Assembly (NCBI RefSeq): GCF_900116705.1
Contig: NZ_FPBP01000015.1
Span: 1 to 64,000 of the forward strand
Reading direction: 5' to 3'
Origin: Halomonas korlensis
Lineage (GTDB): Bacteria > Pseudomonadota > Gammaproteobacteria > Pseudomonadales > Halomonadaceae
Length of the DNA: 64,000 nucleotides
The notes under the pieces were generated by a model. The model had not been told where the DNA came from. It saw only the letters and a program-made list of their open reading frames with translations, and did not search any database. Shown here one piece after another: positions 9,309-20,395 of this stretch. Every line of letters begins with the position of its first letter. Within the stretch, counting starts at the first letter, position 1. The position numbers and the translations under genes were made by a program.

Positions 9309-9470
9309 ATTCGCCATGGCCGGCAGCGCGCATCGAGGGCCATACGGAGCAAGGCGCGCCACTCGCCAGCCTCGTCGACTCTGGTACACTTCCGGGCATG
9401 TCCCGGCAGCGTCTGCGGCGCTGCGTCGGGCACCTTACCCACCGCACTGTCATGCAGGATGCCCAGCCCG

Positions 9471-10900
<1,430 letters not shown>

Positions 10901-10901
<1 letters not shown>

Positions 10902-11089
10902 TGCGCCGGCTGGCCTGCACCCTGCTCGCCCTGACGCTCGCCGCCACCCTCGCGGGATGCGGCCAGAAAGGCCCGCTGTACATGCCCGACGATGAACGCG
11001 CCGCCGAGCGCTACGACCCTACCGGCCAGGAGGATGCCTCCGAGGACACCGGCCAGGACGACGCCACCGCCAGCGAGGACGAGACCTAG
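10901..11089 (+). CDS. lptM: LptM (YifL-type) small lipoprotein
   Basis: 62-residue lipoprotein: signal sequence ending in lipobox LAGC with lipid-acceptor Cys20, followed at once by the family signature [11 protein letters not shown], then an acidic Asp/Glu/Thr-rich tail. In E. coli LptM binds the outer-membrane LptDE complex and promotes its oxidative maturation. The position just upstream of lysA and dapF is typical. The acidic tail fits a halophile. Begins within the argH stop and ends two bases before lysA. Confidence 0.9.
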
Positions 11090-11091
11090 GC

Positions 11092-12375
11092 ATGGATCAT
11101 TTCGACTACCGCGACGGCGTGCTCTACGCGGAAGACGTGCCCTTGACGCGCATTGCCGACGAGTTCGGCACGCCTTGTTACGTCTACTCCAAGGCCACCC
11201 TGGCCCGACACTTTCGTGCCTATACCGAGGCGCTGGGCAGCCATCCGCACCTGATCTGCTATGCGGTAAAGGCCAATTCCAACCTGGCGGTGCTGGGGCT
11301 GCTGGCCCGCCTGGGCGCGGGTTTCGACATCGTGTCGGTGGGCGAGCTCGAGCGCGTGCTGGCCGCCGGCGGCGACCCTGCCAAGGTGGTGTTCTCCGGT
11401 GTCGCCAAGCAGGAAGCCGAGATGGCCCGCGCCCTGGAGGCGGGCATCAAGTGCTTCAACGTCGAGTCGCGCCCGGAGCTCGAGCGCCTCGACGCCGTGG
11501 CCCGCCGGCTCGGCAAGGTGGCGCCGGTCTCGCTGCGGGTCAATCCGGACGTCGACGCCGGCACCCATCCCTATATCTCTACCGGGCTCAAGGACAACAA
11601 GTTCGGTATCCCGGTGGACGAGGCACTGGCCGTCTACGCGTTGGCCGCTTCGCTGCCCAACCTCAAGATCGTCGGCCTGGACTGCCATATCGGCTCGCAG
11701 CTCACTGAGCTCTCGCCTTTCCTGGATGCGCTCGACCGCTTGCTGGCGTTGCTTGCGCGGCTGCGTGAGCGGGACATCGAGATCGAGCACCTGGACCTCG
11801 GCGGCGGGCTCGGCGTGCCCTATCGCCACGAGCGCCCGCCGCAGCCCTTCGACTACGCCACGGCGCTTCTTGAGCGTCTCGCCGGCTGGCCGGGCAGCGA
11901 GCGTCTGACCCTGCTGTTCGAGCCTGGCCGGTCGATCGCCGCCAACGCCGGGGTGTTGCTGACGCGCGTGGAGTTCCTCAAGCCCGGCGAGACCAAGCAC
12001 TTCGCCATCGTCGACGCCGGCATGAACGACCTGATCCGCCCCGCCCTCTATCAGGCCTGGCAGGCCATCCTGCCGGTGGATACCCGCCACGCACGCGATA
12101 CTGCCACCTTCGACGTGGTCGGCCCGGTCTGCGAGACCGGCGACTTCCTCGGCAAGGACCGCGAGCTCGCCATCGCCGCGGGTGACCTGCTGGCGGTGCG
12201 CTCCGCCGGCGCCTACGGCTTCGTGATGGCCTCGAACTACAACAGCCGACCGCGCCCCGCCGAGGTGATGGTCGCGGGTGACGAGGCTCACCTGGTGCGG
12301 CGGCGCGAGCGCCTGGAAAACCTCTGGGCCGGCGAGGCCCTGCTTCCGGATGTTGCCGACGGGGAGGCCCGTTGA
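11092..12375 (+). CDS. lysA: Diaminopimelate decarboxylase
   Basis: PLP enzyme converting meso-diaminopimelate to L-lysine. 427 residues. Motifs: [14 protein letters not shown] (PLP lysine), [20 protein letters not shown] (phosphate-binding glycines), [11 protein letters not shown], and [17 protein letters not shown] with the catalytic cysteine of the partner subunit. Starts two bases after lptM and shares the TGATG junction with dapF, pairing the enzyme that makes meso-DAP with the one that consumes it. Confidence 0.96.
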   Translation: MDHFDYRDGVLYAEDVPLTRIADEFGTPCYVYSKATLARHFRAYTEALGSHPHLICYAVKANSNLAVLGLLARLGAGFDIVSVGELERVLAAGGDPAKVVFSGVAKQEAEMARALEAGIKCFNVESRPELERLDAVARRLGKVAPVSLRVNPDVDAGTHPYISTGLKDNKFGIPVDEALAVYALAASLPNLKIVGLDCHIGSQLTELSPFLDALDRLLALLARLRERDIEIEHLDLGGGLGVPYRHERPPQPFDYATALLERLAGWPGSERLTLLFEPGRSIAANAGVLLTRVEFLKPGETKHFAIVDAGMNDLIRPALYQAWQAILPVDTRHARDTATFDVVGPVCETGDFLGKDRELAIAAGDLLAVRSAGAYGFVMASNYNSRPRPAEVMVAGDEAHLVRRRERLENLWAGEALLPDVADGEAR

Positions 12376-13208
12376 TGCTGCTGCACTTCACCAAGATGCA
12401 TGGCCTTGGCAATGACTTCATGGTGGTCGATCTGGTCACCCAGCGCGCCCATCTGCTCGACGAGCAGATTCGCCGCTTGGCGGACCGCCGTTTCGGCATC
12501 GGCTTCGACCAGCTGCTGGTCGTCGAGCCGCCCCGGGACCCGGACATGGATTTCCGCTATCGCATCTACAATGCCGATGGCAGCGAGGTGGAAAACTGCG
12601 GCAACGGCGCGCGCTGCTTCGCGCGCTTCGTACGCGAGCAGCGGCTGACCCACAAGCGCGAGATCCGGGTGGAAACCGCCGGCGGCCCGCTCACTCTCGT
12701 CATCGAAGACCTCGACCAGGTCCGGGTCGACATGGGCACGCCGCGCTTCGCGCCGCATGCCCTGCCCTTCGACGCCGGTGACGATCGGCTATTGCACCCG
12801 CTCGAGGTAGGCGACGAGCGCCTCGATATCGGCATCGTCTCCATGGGCAATCCCCACGCGGTGCTCGAGGTCGACGACGTCGATACCGCCCCGGTCGAGC
12901 GCCTGGGGCCCGCCATCGAGGCACACCCGCGTTTCGCGAACCGCGTCAACGTCGGCTTCATGCAGGTCGTCTCGCCCCGCGAGATTCGCCTGCGCGTGTT
13001 TGAGCGCGGCAGCGGCGAGACGCTGGCCTGCGGCACCGGCGCCTGCGCCGCCGTGGCCAGCGGTATCCGCCGTGGACGGCTGGAGAGCCCGGTCACCGTG
13101 CATCTTCCCGGCGGCGACTTGCAGATCGAATGGGCCGGCGACGACGCTCACCTGAGCATGATCGGGCCGGCCGTGCGCGTCTTCGATGGCCGCATCGCGC
13201 TGCCCTGA
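12375..13208 (+). CDS. dapF: Diaminopimelate epimerase
   Basis: Cofactor-independent epimerase converting LL- to meso-diaminopimelate for lysine and peptidoglycan. 277 residues. Both catalytic cysteines are present: Cys75 in [10 protein letters not shown] and Cys219 in [11 protein letters not shown]. The start is the ATG overlapping the lysA stop (TGATG); an in-frame TTG one codon earlier is not needed. N-terminus [15 protein letters not shown] is canonical. Confidence 0.96.
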   Translation: MLLHFTKMHGLGNDFMVVDLVTQRAHLLDEQIRRLADRRFGIGFDQLLVVEPPRDPDMDFRYRIYNADGSEVENCGNGARCFARFVREQRLTHKREIRVETAGGPLTLVIEDLDQVRVDMGTPRFAPHALPFDAGDDRLLHPLEVGDERLDIGIVSMGNPHAVLEVDDVDTAPVERLGPAIEAHPRFANRVNVGFMQVVSPREIRLRVFERGSGETLACGTGACAAVASGIRRGRLESPVTVHLPGGDLQIEWAGDDAHLSMIGPAVRVFDGRIALP

Positions 13209-13249
13209 CCGTCTCGGGTTGACGCCCCATCTTCCTCAAGGAGTTCGCC

Positions 13250-13969
13250 ATGACCCACGCCGCCCCCGAACCTCGCAAGACATTGGACCCGGATCGAGTG
13301 GCCCAATGGCTGGCTCGTCATCCGGACTTCTTCGTCGGCCGTGAAGGACTGCTTCAGCAGTTGCGCATTCCGCACCCGGAGGCCCAAGGCACGACCTCGC
13401 TGCTCGAGCGGCTGGTGCACGACCTGCGCTCGCGCGCCGAGCAGGCCGAATGGCGCCTCGAACAGCTGCTGGAGTCGGCGCGTCACAACGAAGCCCAGTA
13501 CCGGCGTACCCGCGAACTGGTCCTGGCGCTGCTCGAGGCGGAGAACAATGACGCTTTGGGCCAGGCGCTGGCCACGCAGCTCAGCGAACGCTTCCATACC
13601 CCGTCGATCGCGCTCTGGTGTCCGGCCAGCCTCACCGACGACGAGCCCCGACCGCCCCAGCCGCCCCGGCACGTGCTCGACGATCATGCCGGCCAGCGTC
13701 TCTCGGCCCTGCTCGACAGCCGCGTCAGCCGCTGCACGCGGCTGACGCCCACCGACTGGAAGCGACTGCTGCCCCACGCGCCGGCCCCGCGCACGGCCGG
13801 CTCCTGCGTGCTGACCCGGCTGACGCTCGGCGAGCCGCTGGGCTACCTGGTGCTGGCGAGTCACGACCCCGATCACTTCCGCGCCAGCATGGACACGCTG
13901 TTCACGGAATATGTCGGCGACGTGGTGTCTCGTCTGCTGGTCAGCTTGGCGCGCCATCCGCATGACTGA
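13250..13969 (+). CDS. DUF484 family protein
   Basis: 239-residue cytoplasmic protein of the DUF484 family (YigA in enterobacteria), GAF-like fold predicted for the family, function unknown. Family marks: VAQWLARHPDFFVGREGLLQ near the N-terminus, then an amphipathic helical region (about residues 45-85) and a C-terminal GAF-like half with GSCVLTRLTLGEPLGYLVLA. Always found between dapF and xerC, as here. A clear ribosome-binding site (AAGGAG at 13239-13244) precedes the ATG. Overlaps xerC by 8 bases. Confidence 0.9.
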   Translation: MTHAAPEPRKTLDPDRVAQWLARHPDFFVGREGLLQQLRIPHPEAQGTTSLLERLVHDLRSRAEQAEWRLEQLLESARHNEAQYRRTRELVLALLEAENNDALGQALATQLSERFHTPSIALWCPASLTDDEPRPPQPPRHVLDDHAGQRLSALLDSRVSRCTRLTPTDWKRLLPHAPAPRTAGSCVLTRLTLGEPLGYLVLASHDPDHFRASMDTLFTEYVGDVVSRLLVSLARHPHD

Positions 13970-14909
13970 GCGCGCCCCACCCCGGTCGCCGCTTGATGAT
14001 GAGCGCCATGCCTTCCTGGCCGACCTGGCGCGCACCGCCAGCCCGGCGACGGTGAATGCGTATCGACGCGACCTGGACGCCCTGGTCGCGTTCCTCGATG
14101 CGCGCCTGATCGACACCTGGACGCGCCTCGATGTCGGCCTGCTGCGCCGCTTCCTCGGCGCCGAGCGCAGCCGGGGCCTGGCGCCGCGCAGCCTCGCCCG
14201 TCGCCGCGCGGCGATCTCGCGCTTCGCCGCCCACCTCGTTCAGGCCGGCCTGCTCGCCCATAATCCCATTGCCCTGATAAGGGCGCCGCGCCAGCCCAGG
14301 CACCTGCCCAAGCCACTGGACGTAGACCAGCTGGCGGGCTTTCTCGATACGCCCCACGACGGTTCGCCCCTGGCGTTGCGCGACCAGGCGATGCTCGAAT
14401 TGTTCTATTCAAGCGGACTGCGCCTCGCCGAACTGGCCGCGCTGGACCTCGGTCATCTGCAACCTCAGCGCGTCCGTGTGCTCGGCAAGGGCGGCAAGCC
14501 CCGCCAGGTGCCGGTGGGACGGCGGGCACGACAGGCGCTGGATGCCTGGCTCACCGTGCGCGGCCAGCTGACCGGCAGCGGCGAGGCGGCGCTGTTCGTC
14601 GGGGTCCGAGGGGCGCGACTGGGACATCGCGCCATCCAGAAACGCCTCGACGAGCTCGCCCGACGCCGCGGGCTCGCCGAGTCGCTGCACCCTCACCGAC
14701 TGCGCCACTCCTTCGCCAGCCATCTGCTGGAATCGAGCCAGGATCTGCGCGCCGTGCAGGAACTGCTCGGCCACGCCGATCTCTCGACTACCCAGGTCTA
14801 CACCCACCTCGACTGGCAACACCTGGCGGCCAGCTACGACGCCGCGCATCCCCGCGCCCATCGACGCGCGGGCGAATCGGGCAAGCTTACGACAAAAGAC
14901 GAAGACTAG
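13962..14909 (+). CDS. xerC: Tyrosine recombinase XerC
   Basis: Works with XerD at dif to resolve chromosome dimers. 315 residues from the ATG inside the DUF484 stop; an upstream in-frame ATG at 13911 lies within DUF484 coding sequence and adds nothing conserved. N-terminal SAM-like core-binding domain, then the catalytic domain with Arg in SSGLRLAEL, Lys in GKGGKPRQVP, HRLRHSFASHLLES (His-x-x-Arg), LLGHADLSTTQVYTHLD (His and nucleophile Tyr). About 15 residues longer than E. coli XerC, at both ends. Confidence 0.95.
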   Translation: MTERAPPRSPLDDERHAFLADLARTASPATVNAYRRDLDALVAFLDARLIDTWTRLDVGLLRRFLGAERSRGLAPRSLARRRAAISRFAAHLVQAGLLAHNPIALIRAPRQPRHLPKPLDVDQLAGFLDTPHDGSPLALRDQAMLELFYSSGLRLAELAALDLGHLQPQRVRVLGKGGKPRQVPVGRRARQALDAWLTVRGQLTGSGEAALFVGVRGARLGHRAIQKRLDELARRRGLAESLHPHRLRHSFASHLLESSQDLRAVQELLGHADLSTTQVYTHLDWQHLAASYDAAHPRAHRRAGESGKLTTKDED

Positions 14910-14942
14910 CCGGCACGCTCTGTGGGCTACCTCGACGTCTGG

Positions 14943-14985
14943 TTCGACATTAGCGCCTGTTTCGACATTAGGGCGGAGCTTGACT
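14943..14985 (+). promoter_or_regulatory. Direct repeats and possible -35 upstream of the formate dehydrogenase gene
   Basis: The 11-mer TTCGACATTAG occurs at 14943-14953 and again at 14961-14971, an 18-base step. Immediately downstream is TTGACT (14980-14985), 5 of 6 to the -35 consensus, with only weak -10 candidates around 15001-15008. Repeats of this layout could be activator half-sites. Tentative. Confidence 0.35.
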
Positions 14986-15030
14986 AGAGTTTCAGTCACG
15001 ATACGGACAGAGCCGCGGGAACACGACTCC

Positions 15031-15082
15031 GAAAGTTCTCGAAGAAAGTTCTCGAAGAAAGTTCTCGAAGAAAGTTCTCGAA
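15031..15082 (+). repeat. Four perfect tandem copies of a 13-bp unit
   Basis: GAAAGTTCTCGAA is repeated four times without a mismatch (15031-15043, 15044-15056, 15057-15069, 15070-15082), about 50 bases before the formate dehydrogenase start. Each junction reads TTCTCGAAGAA, nearly self-complementary. 13 bp is not a multiple of the helical repeat, so successive copies would rotate around the helix. May be a regulator array or an element in the mRNA leader. Confidence 0.9.
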
Positions 15083-15133
15083 CGACCAAAGGAATGGGCG
15101 TCGGCTGAAAACCTACATGAGAGAGGGAACTCC

Positions 15134-18106
15134 ATGTCCAAGGTAACTTGCACGATTATCTATGATGGGCAGCCCCTGACCGGCGCGGCGGACGAGCCGC
15201 TCATCGATTTCCTCGACGCGCACGACATTGATCTGCCGCATGTGTGTTACCACCCATCACTCGGTCCATTGCAGACCTGCGATACCTGCTGGGTGGAAGT
15301 GGACGGCGAGCTCAAGCGCGGCTGTACCCTGCGCAGCGCTGATGGCTTGACCGTTTCCAGTCAGGAGCAACGGGCCCGGGCCGCTCGCGAGGAGGGCATG
15401 GATCGCCTGCTGGGCAAGCATGAGCTTTACTGCTCGGTTTGCGAACACAACACCGGCGATTGCACCCTGCACAACACCGTGGCGAGCATGGACATTCCCA
15501 TCCAGCGCTACAAGTTTCGACGCAAACCCTACGAAAAGGACGATTCCGGGCCTTTCTACACCTACGATCCCGATCAGTGCATCCTCTGTGGACGCTGCGT
15601 AGAGGCGTGCCAGAACGTCGAGGTCAACGAGACGCTGAGTATCGACTACTCGATGGAAAACCCACGCGTACTGTGGGATGGCGGCATGTCGATCAATGAC
15701 TCCAGCTGTGTGGACTGCGGGCACTGTGTCACCGTTTGCCCCTGCAATGCGCTACTGGAAAAGACCATGCAGCCCGATGCCGGGCCCTTTACTGCAATGC
15801 CGCAAGATCTCAAGCGGCCGATGATCGAGATCGTCAAACGGCTGGAAGAGACCATTGGCGCCCCGCCGATCACCGGCCTTTCCAATATGGACATGTATTG
15901 GCGCCAGCCAGAGATCAAGCGCACCAAAACGGTATGTACCTATTGCGGGGTCGGTTGCGCCTTCGAGATGTGGACCCGAGATCGGCATATCCTCAAGGTC
16001 CAGCCGGTCGCCGCGGCGCCGGCCAATGGCATCTCCACTTGCGTCAAGGGAAAGTTCGCCTGGGATTTCGTCAATAGCGAAAAGCGCCTGACCATGCCCT
16101 TGATCCGCGATAACGGGCGCTTTCGTGAAGCCAGTTGGGACGAGGCGCTGGACAAGGTTGCCAAGGGCTTGCTGCATGCGCGTGACACTTATGGGGCAGA
16201 TAGCGTCGGCTTTATCGGTTCGAGCAAGGCGAGCAACGAAGAAGCCTACCTGACCCAGAAGATTGCTCGCTTGATCATCGGCACCAACAGCGTCGACAAC
16301 TCATCGCGCTATTGCCAGAACCCCGCCACCAAGGGCCTGTTCCGTACCGTCGGCTATGGGGGCGATGCCGGCAGCATCGAGGATCTCGAAAAGGCCGAGG
16401 TGGTGGTGATCGTCGGCAGCAATACCGCCGAAAACCATCCCGTCATCGCCTCCAGGATCAAGGCGGCGAAAAAGCGGCGTGGCCAGAAGCTGATCGTAGT
16501 CGATCCACGCAAGCACGAGATGGCCGAACGCGCCGACATCTTCTTGCGTCCCAACATAAGCACGGACTTGATCTGGGCATCGGCGCTGTCTCGCTACATG
16601 TTCGAGCATGGCTACGCCGATCTAACGTTCCTCGACCAACATGTCAATCAGGTCGAGGCGTATCGCCAGTCGCTCGAACCCTTCACCCTGGCGTTCGCCG
16701 AGGAGAAAACCGGCATCTCCCGGCAGGCCCTGATCGATACGGCGGAAATGATCGGCACGGCGCAAAGCGTCTGCCTGGTCTGGGCAATGGGCATCACCCA
16801 GCATAGCCACGGAGCAGACATCAGCACCGCCCTGTCGAACTTGTTGCTGGTGACCGGCAACTACGGCAAGCCCGGGACGGGGGGCTACCCGATGCGCGGC
16901 CACAATAATGTGCAGGGGGCGAGCGATTTCGGCTGTTTGCGCAACATGTATCCAGGCTACGAGAAAGTCACCGACGATGATGCTCGAGCACGCTGGGCCA
17001 AGGCCTGGGGCGTGGACAAGGAACAGCTCTCCGACAAGATCGGCGAAGGTAATTTCCTGATGGTCCAGTCCGCCCAGCAGGACCGGATCAAGGCGATGTA
17101 TGTCATCGGCGAGGAAACCGCCTTTGCCGATGCCGATTCACACAACGTGCACACGGCATTCGAGGAGCTCGATTTCATGGTGGTGCAGGACATGTTCCTG
17201 AGCCGTACTGCCGAATTCGCCGATGTGGTGTTGCCGGGGTGCCCGAGCGTCGAGAAGGATGGCACTTTCGTCAACACCGAGCGACGTATCCAGCGCTTTC
17301 ACGAGGTCATGGCGCCGCTGGGCGACAGCCGCCCCGACTGGGCAATCCTGACGGAGTTGGCGGCGCGCATGGGACATGACTGGGGCTACACCCACCCATC
17401 ACAGATCATGGCGGAATGCGCGCGTATCGCGCCTATGTTTGCCGGCGTGACCTACGAACGGCTGGAGGGATGGAAATCACTGCAGTGGCCGGTGGCGGCA
17501 GACGGCACCGACACGCCGCTACTCTATACCGATGGCTTCCCCACAGAGGATGGCAAGGCAACGCTTTTTCCGCTGGAGTGGAAAGAGCCCGACGAAGAGG
17601 CCGATGACGAGTACGACCTGATGCTCGACAATGGTCGCATGCTTGAACATTTCCAGGGCACCAACCAAAGCGGTCGCACTGCGGAGATCTGGCATCAGAC
17701 GCCTTACGGCTTTATCGAGGTGAGCCCGCAACTGGCCGCCGAGCGCGGCATTGAAGAAGGCACCTGGGTGCGTCTTACCTCGCGTCGCGACAGCGTCGAG
17801 ATGCCGGCAGTGATCACCGACAGGGTCGATGGAAAAACCCTCTTCGTGCCCATCCATCACGGCAAGATCGGCATCAATGCGCTGACCGGCGAGCACCACG
17901 ACCCCGACGTGCATACCCCGGCCTACAAGGAAACCGCCGTGAAGCTCGAGGTGCTGGACAGGGAGCGGCACGCACCACCCCTTCCCGCGCATAACTTCCG
18001 TTTCGGTCGACGGACGCCAACCGATGGTGTGCCTGTCGAGGTCAAGTGGATGCGGCAGGAGTATGTCGAGCCACCCGCGCACCAGCCCCGCCCGGAGAAA
18101 CTCTAA
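15134..18106 (+). CDS. fdhF: Molybdenum formate dehydrogenase, catalytic subunit with N-terminal Fe-S domains
   Basis: Cytoplasmic formate oxidoreductase of 990 residues, same architecture as B. subtilis YjgC/YrhE. Domains in order: [2Fe-2S] ferredoxin (Cys38, 49, 52, 64), NuoG-like His-Cys3 cluster (His96, Cys100, 103, 110), two 4Fe-4S motifs (CILCGRC near 150 and CVDCGHC near 193), then the bis-MGD domain opening with its own 4Fe-4S site (CTYCGVGC). The active-site residue is Cys394 (TGC, in SSRYCQNP) rather than selenocysteine. The C-terminal molybdopterin-binding domain is intact. RBS-like GAGGGAA precedes the ATG. Followed by its usual DUF1641 partner (TAATG overlap). Electron acceptor cannot be read from the sequence. 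Confidence 0.93.
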   Translation: MSKVTCTIIYDGQPLTGAADEPLIDFLDAHDIDLPHVCYHPSLGPLQTCDTCWVEVDGELKRGCTLRSADGLTVSSQEQRARAAREEGMDRLLGKHELYCSVCEHNTGDCTLHNTVASMDIPIQRYKFRRKPYEKDDSGPFYTYDPDQCILCGRCVEACQNVEVNETLSIDYSMENPRVLWDGGMSINDSSCVDCGHCVTVCPCNALLEKTMQPDAGPFTAMPQDLKRPMIEIVKRLEETIGAPPITGLSNMDMYWRQPEIKRTKTVCTYCGVGCAFEMWTRDRHILKVQPVAAAPANGISTCVKGKFAWDFVNSEKRLTMPLIRDNGRFREASWDEALDKVAKGLLHARDTYGADSVGFIGSSKASNEEAYLTQKIARLIIGTNSVDNSSRYCQNPATKGLFRTVGYGGDAGSIEDLEKAEVVVIVGSNTAENHPVIASRIKAAKKRRGQKLIVVDPRKHEMAERADIFLRPNISTDLIWASALSRYMFEHGYADLTFLDQHVNQVEAYRQSLEPFTLAFAEEKTGISRQALIDTAEMIGTAQSVCLVWAMGITQHSHGADISTALSNLLLVTGNYGKPGTGGYPMRGHNNVQGASDFGCLRNMYPGYEKVTDDDARARWAKAWGVDKEQLSDKIGEGNFLMVQSAQQDRIKAMYVIGEETAFADADSHNVHTAFEELDFMVVQDMFLSRTAEFADVVLPGCPSVEKDGTFVNTERRIQRFHEVMAPLGDSRPDWAILTELAARMGHDWGYTHPSQIMAECARIAPMFAGVTYERLEGWKSLQWPVAADGTDTPLLYTDGFPTEDGKATLFPLEWKEPDEEADDEYDLMLDNGRMLEHFQGTNQSGRTAEIWHQTPYGFIEVSPQLAAERGIEEGTWVRLTSRRDSVEMPAVITDRVDGKTLFVPIHHGKIGINALTGEHHDPDVHTPAYKETAVKLEVLDRERHAPPLPAHNFRFGRRTPTDGVPVEVKWMRQEYVEPPAHQPRPEKL

Positions 18107-18594
18107 TGGCCGAACGAATCTCACACGACGTTACGCCCCCGAGGATCGGGCCGGATGCCCGCGAAGAACTGGATCGCCTCTTGCAGACCATGCATGAGCA
18201 TGGCGTGTTGCGATTTGCCAATGACATGGTGGCGGCCAACCCCCAGATCGCCAAGGTACTGGTCAACGGGCTCAGCAAGGAGGGCTCGCTCAATGCGATA
18301 CAGAACTTGTCGGCGCTGGCGATGGCGCTTTCCACCATCCCGCCCAATCAGTTTTACAAGATGACCTTTGCCCTGCGCGACGCGGTGGCCGTGATTGGCC
18401 AGCATTCACGCAGCAAAGACACTGACGATGCATCGCCCGGGGTTAGCGGTGCCTACCAACTGCTCAAGGACGAGGAGCTTTGGCACGCCGTAAGGCCCTT
18501 GATCGAAGGGCTCAAGGCGTTCGGTAAAGGCCTCGACAAGGACATCGACAAGCCTATCTCGGACTTTACCGGCAAGCCCACGGAAGGGCCATGA
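18106..18594 (+). CDS. DUF1641 protein, partner of formate dehydrogenase
   Basis: 162 residues, DUF1641 family (B. subtilis YjgD/YrhD type). Helical and soluble-looking, with the family core NPQIAKVLVNGLSKEGSLNA, IPPNQFYKMTFALRDAVAVI, and GAYQLLKDEELWHAVRPLIEGLKAFG. These proteins are consistently encoded directly after this class of formate dehydrogenase and are thought to be an accessory or electron-transfer/anchoring subunit. Start chosen at the ATG sharing one base with the fdhF stop; earlier in-frame sequence belongs to fdhF. Confidence 0.88.
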   Translation: MAERISHDVTPPRIGPDAREELDRLLQTMHEHGVLRFANDMVAANPQIAKVLVNGLSKEGSLNAIQNLSALAMALSTIPPNQFYKMTFALRDAVAVIGQHSRSKDTDDASPGVSGAYQLLKDEELWHAVRPLIEGLKAFGKGLDKDIDKPISDFTGKPTEGP

Positions 18595-18613
18595 AGCCAG
18601 CGCCGCACCGATG

Positions 18614-18780
18614 GCCATGACGGCAACCACGCTCACCCCGGAGTCATTAGCCTCTATTTCCAGCGCATTTTTCGTTATTATTTGGCCTGACTTCCCTCGC
18701 TCAGGCGTAGCGCATGACAGCTCTTCAGTCGCTCGACGTACCCGACCACCGTGGTGATGAGCCATGACAGCCACCACGCT
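18614..18780 (+). repeat. Duplicated gene-start sequence upstream of the HAD gene
   Basis: Twenty bases at 18614-18633 and 18761-18780 match at 18 positions; both begin GCCATGAC and both encode the start MTATTL. The second copy is the real start of the HAD gene. The first opens a 46-codon frame (18617-18757) unlike any family I know. Apart from this, the 169 bases between the DUF1641 gene and the HAD gene show no gene. Confidence 0.6.
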
Positions 18781-19504
18781 GAAGGCCATCACCTTCGACC
18801 TGGACGATACGCTGTGGGACAACCATGGCGTGATGGAACGCACCGAAGCCGGCCACTACGCATGGCTTGATGCGGCGCTCGCCGAGTGGCTGGAGCACTC
18901 GAGCGGCATACCGCCCGAGCGCTTCGCCGAACGCTTTCCGCTGGCGGCTTATCAGGAACGTCGGCTGGCGCTGGCTCGCCGGCACCCCGAGCGTCGCAGC
19001 GACTTTACCTGGCTACGCGAGCACGCACTCGCCTCGCTGCTGCGAGACTACGCCCTGCCCGAGCATGACGCGGCGCACTGGGCCGGGCTCGGCATGCAAC
19101 GCTTTCTGGAGCTTCGTCACGACGTGACGCCCCACCCCGAGGTAGAGGCCATGCTCGAGGCACTGGCGCTGCGCTATCGGCTGGCGAGCATCACCAACGG
19201 CAATGTCGATATCGCCCGCCTGGGCTGGCAGCACCACTTCCCCATCGCCATCGCGGCAGGCGAGCTCTGCACGCCCAAACCCGACCCGCGCCCCTTCCTG
19301 GCGGCACTGTCGCGGCTACAGACGCAGCCTGCTGAGACCTTGCATGTGGGGGATTCGTGGCAGGAGGATGCCCTGCCGGCGTGGCGGCTGGGCATGCCGG
19401 TGGCGTGGATCGCCAGTGCCGATACCGGCCTGCCGGCGGGCATTCACCGGCTGTCGCATATCAGGGAGTTACCCGAGCTGCTGGCCTGGCTGGACAGGCG
19501 CTAG
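18764..19504 (+). CDS. yigB: HAD-superfamily phosphatase, YigB type
   Basis: 246-residue haloacid-dehalogenase-like hydrolase. Motif I is [10 protein letters not shown] (nucleophile Asp and acid/base Asp), motif [10 protein letters not shown], motif III lysine in [10 protein letters not shown], motif [20 protein letters not shown]. YigB in E. coli dephosphorylates FMN in riboflavin synthesis; the same substrate is likely but not proven here. YigB normally follows xerC directly, whereas here the formate dehydrogenase pair lies between. Its stop overlaps the convergent yihA stop in a shared CTAG. Confidence 0.85.
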   Translation: MTATTLKAITFDLDDTLWDNHGVMERTEAGHYAWLDAALAEWLEHSSGIPPERFAERFPLAAYQERRLALARRHPERRSDFTWLREHALASLLRDYALPEHDAAHWAGLGMQRFLELRHDVTPHPEVEAMLEALALRYRLASITNGNVDIARLGWQHHFPIAIAAGELCTPKPDPRPFLAALSRLQTQPAETLHVGDSWQEDALPAWRLGMPVAWIASADTGLPAGIHRLSHIRELPELLAWLDRR

Positions 19505-20145
19505 CCGTTGATAGCCTCGCCGAGCAACCACTGGTTCAGGCGCGCATGGGCCTCTTCGACGCCCTGTTTCTTGAGGGCAGAGAACAGCTGTATCGACACC
19601 AGGTCGTCCCATTCGCGCAAGCGGCTACGCACCTGCTGCAGCGCACTCTTCGCCGCCCCGCTCTTCAGCTTGTCGGCCTTGGTCAGCAGGATGTGCACTG
19701 GCATGCCCTTGTCGTCGGCCCAACCCAGCAGGGTCTGGTCGAACTCGGTCAGCGGATGACGCACGTCCATCACCAGCACCAGGCCACGCAGCGAGTCTCG
19801 CCGCTGCAGATAATCGGAAAGATGTCGCTGCCACTCGAGCTTGACCGATTCCGGTACCTTGGCATAGCCGTAACCGGGCAGGTCGACCAGTCGCCGCTCG
19901 CTGGCATTCTCCAGCGTGAAGAAATTGATCAACTGGGTACGGCCCGGTGTCTTGGAGATTCGCGCCAGGGCTCGCTGATGGGTCAAGGCGTTGATCGCGC
20001 TGGATTTTCCGGCATTGGAGCGCCCGGCGAACGCGACCTCGGCGCCCTCATCGGGGGGGCAGCCGGCCAGGGTCGGGGCGCTGGTGAGAAAACGCGCGGT
20101 CTGGTAATTGAGTGCAACGTTGAGCGAAGGGCTGTGTGACGGCAT
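19501..20145 (-). CDS. yihA: Ribosome biogenesis GTPase YihA/EngB
   Basis: Essential TRAFAC-class GTPase in large ribosomal subunit assembly. 214 residues. G1 [17 protein letters not shown]2 threonine in [12 protein letters not shown]3 [12 protein letters not shown]4 LLTKADKL are all intact. Divergent from the cytochrome c4 gene across 250 bases that hold two perfect palindromes (ATACTGCAGTAT at 20218-20229 and ACACTAGTGT at 20251-20260) but no gene. The yihA / cytochrome c4 / dsbA arrangement is common in Pseudomonas relatives. Confidence 0.95.
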   Translation of the reverse strand: MPSHSPSLNVALNYQTARFLTSAPTLAGCPPDEGAEVAFAGRSNAGKSSAINALTHQRALARISKTPGRTQLINFFTLENASERRLVDLPGYGYAKVPESVKLEWQRHLSDYLQRRDSLRGLVLVMDVRHPLTEFDQTLLGWADDKGMPVHILLTKADKLKSGAAKSALQQVRSRLREWDDLVSIQLFSALKKQGVEEAHARLNQWLLGEAING

Positions 20146-20395
20146 TCGGGCGGGTCCTGACGATGGTCGAGGGTGGCAGGGCCGCGGCTTGCATTCCCGC
20201 GGCCGGGGTGATTCGTTATACTGCAGTATCTTCTGTCTGCGACCCGGGACACACTAGTGTATCACCGCGCCTTCGATGACCGCGAACCATCGCCCCTTCG
20301 AGGCCGCAGGCACGCCCGGCTTGGCCCGATTTCGCAAGGTGGGCGGCACTCAGAGTAGATACCGGTCAATAACATAACGGCATAGTGGATCAGCG

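Noticed and set aside
8874..9470. N-terminal extension of argH
   Set aside because: Antisense to hemC and then intergenic; ArgH homology begins just after 9471.
15134..18106. Selenocysteine formate dehydrogenase
   Set aside because: The active-site codon 394 is TGC (Cys); no in-frame TGA.
18617..18757. 46-codon open frame upstream of yigB
   Set aside because: Looks like a copy of the yigB start running into unrelated sequence; no ribosome-binding site of note and no recognisable protein.
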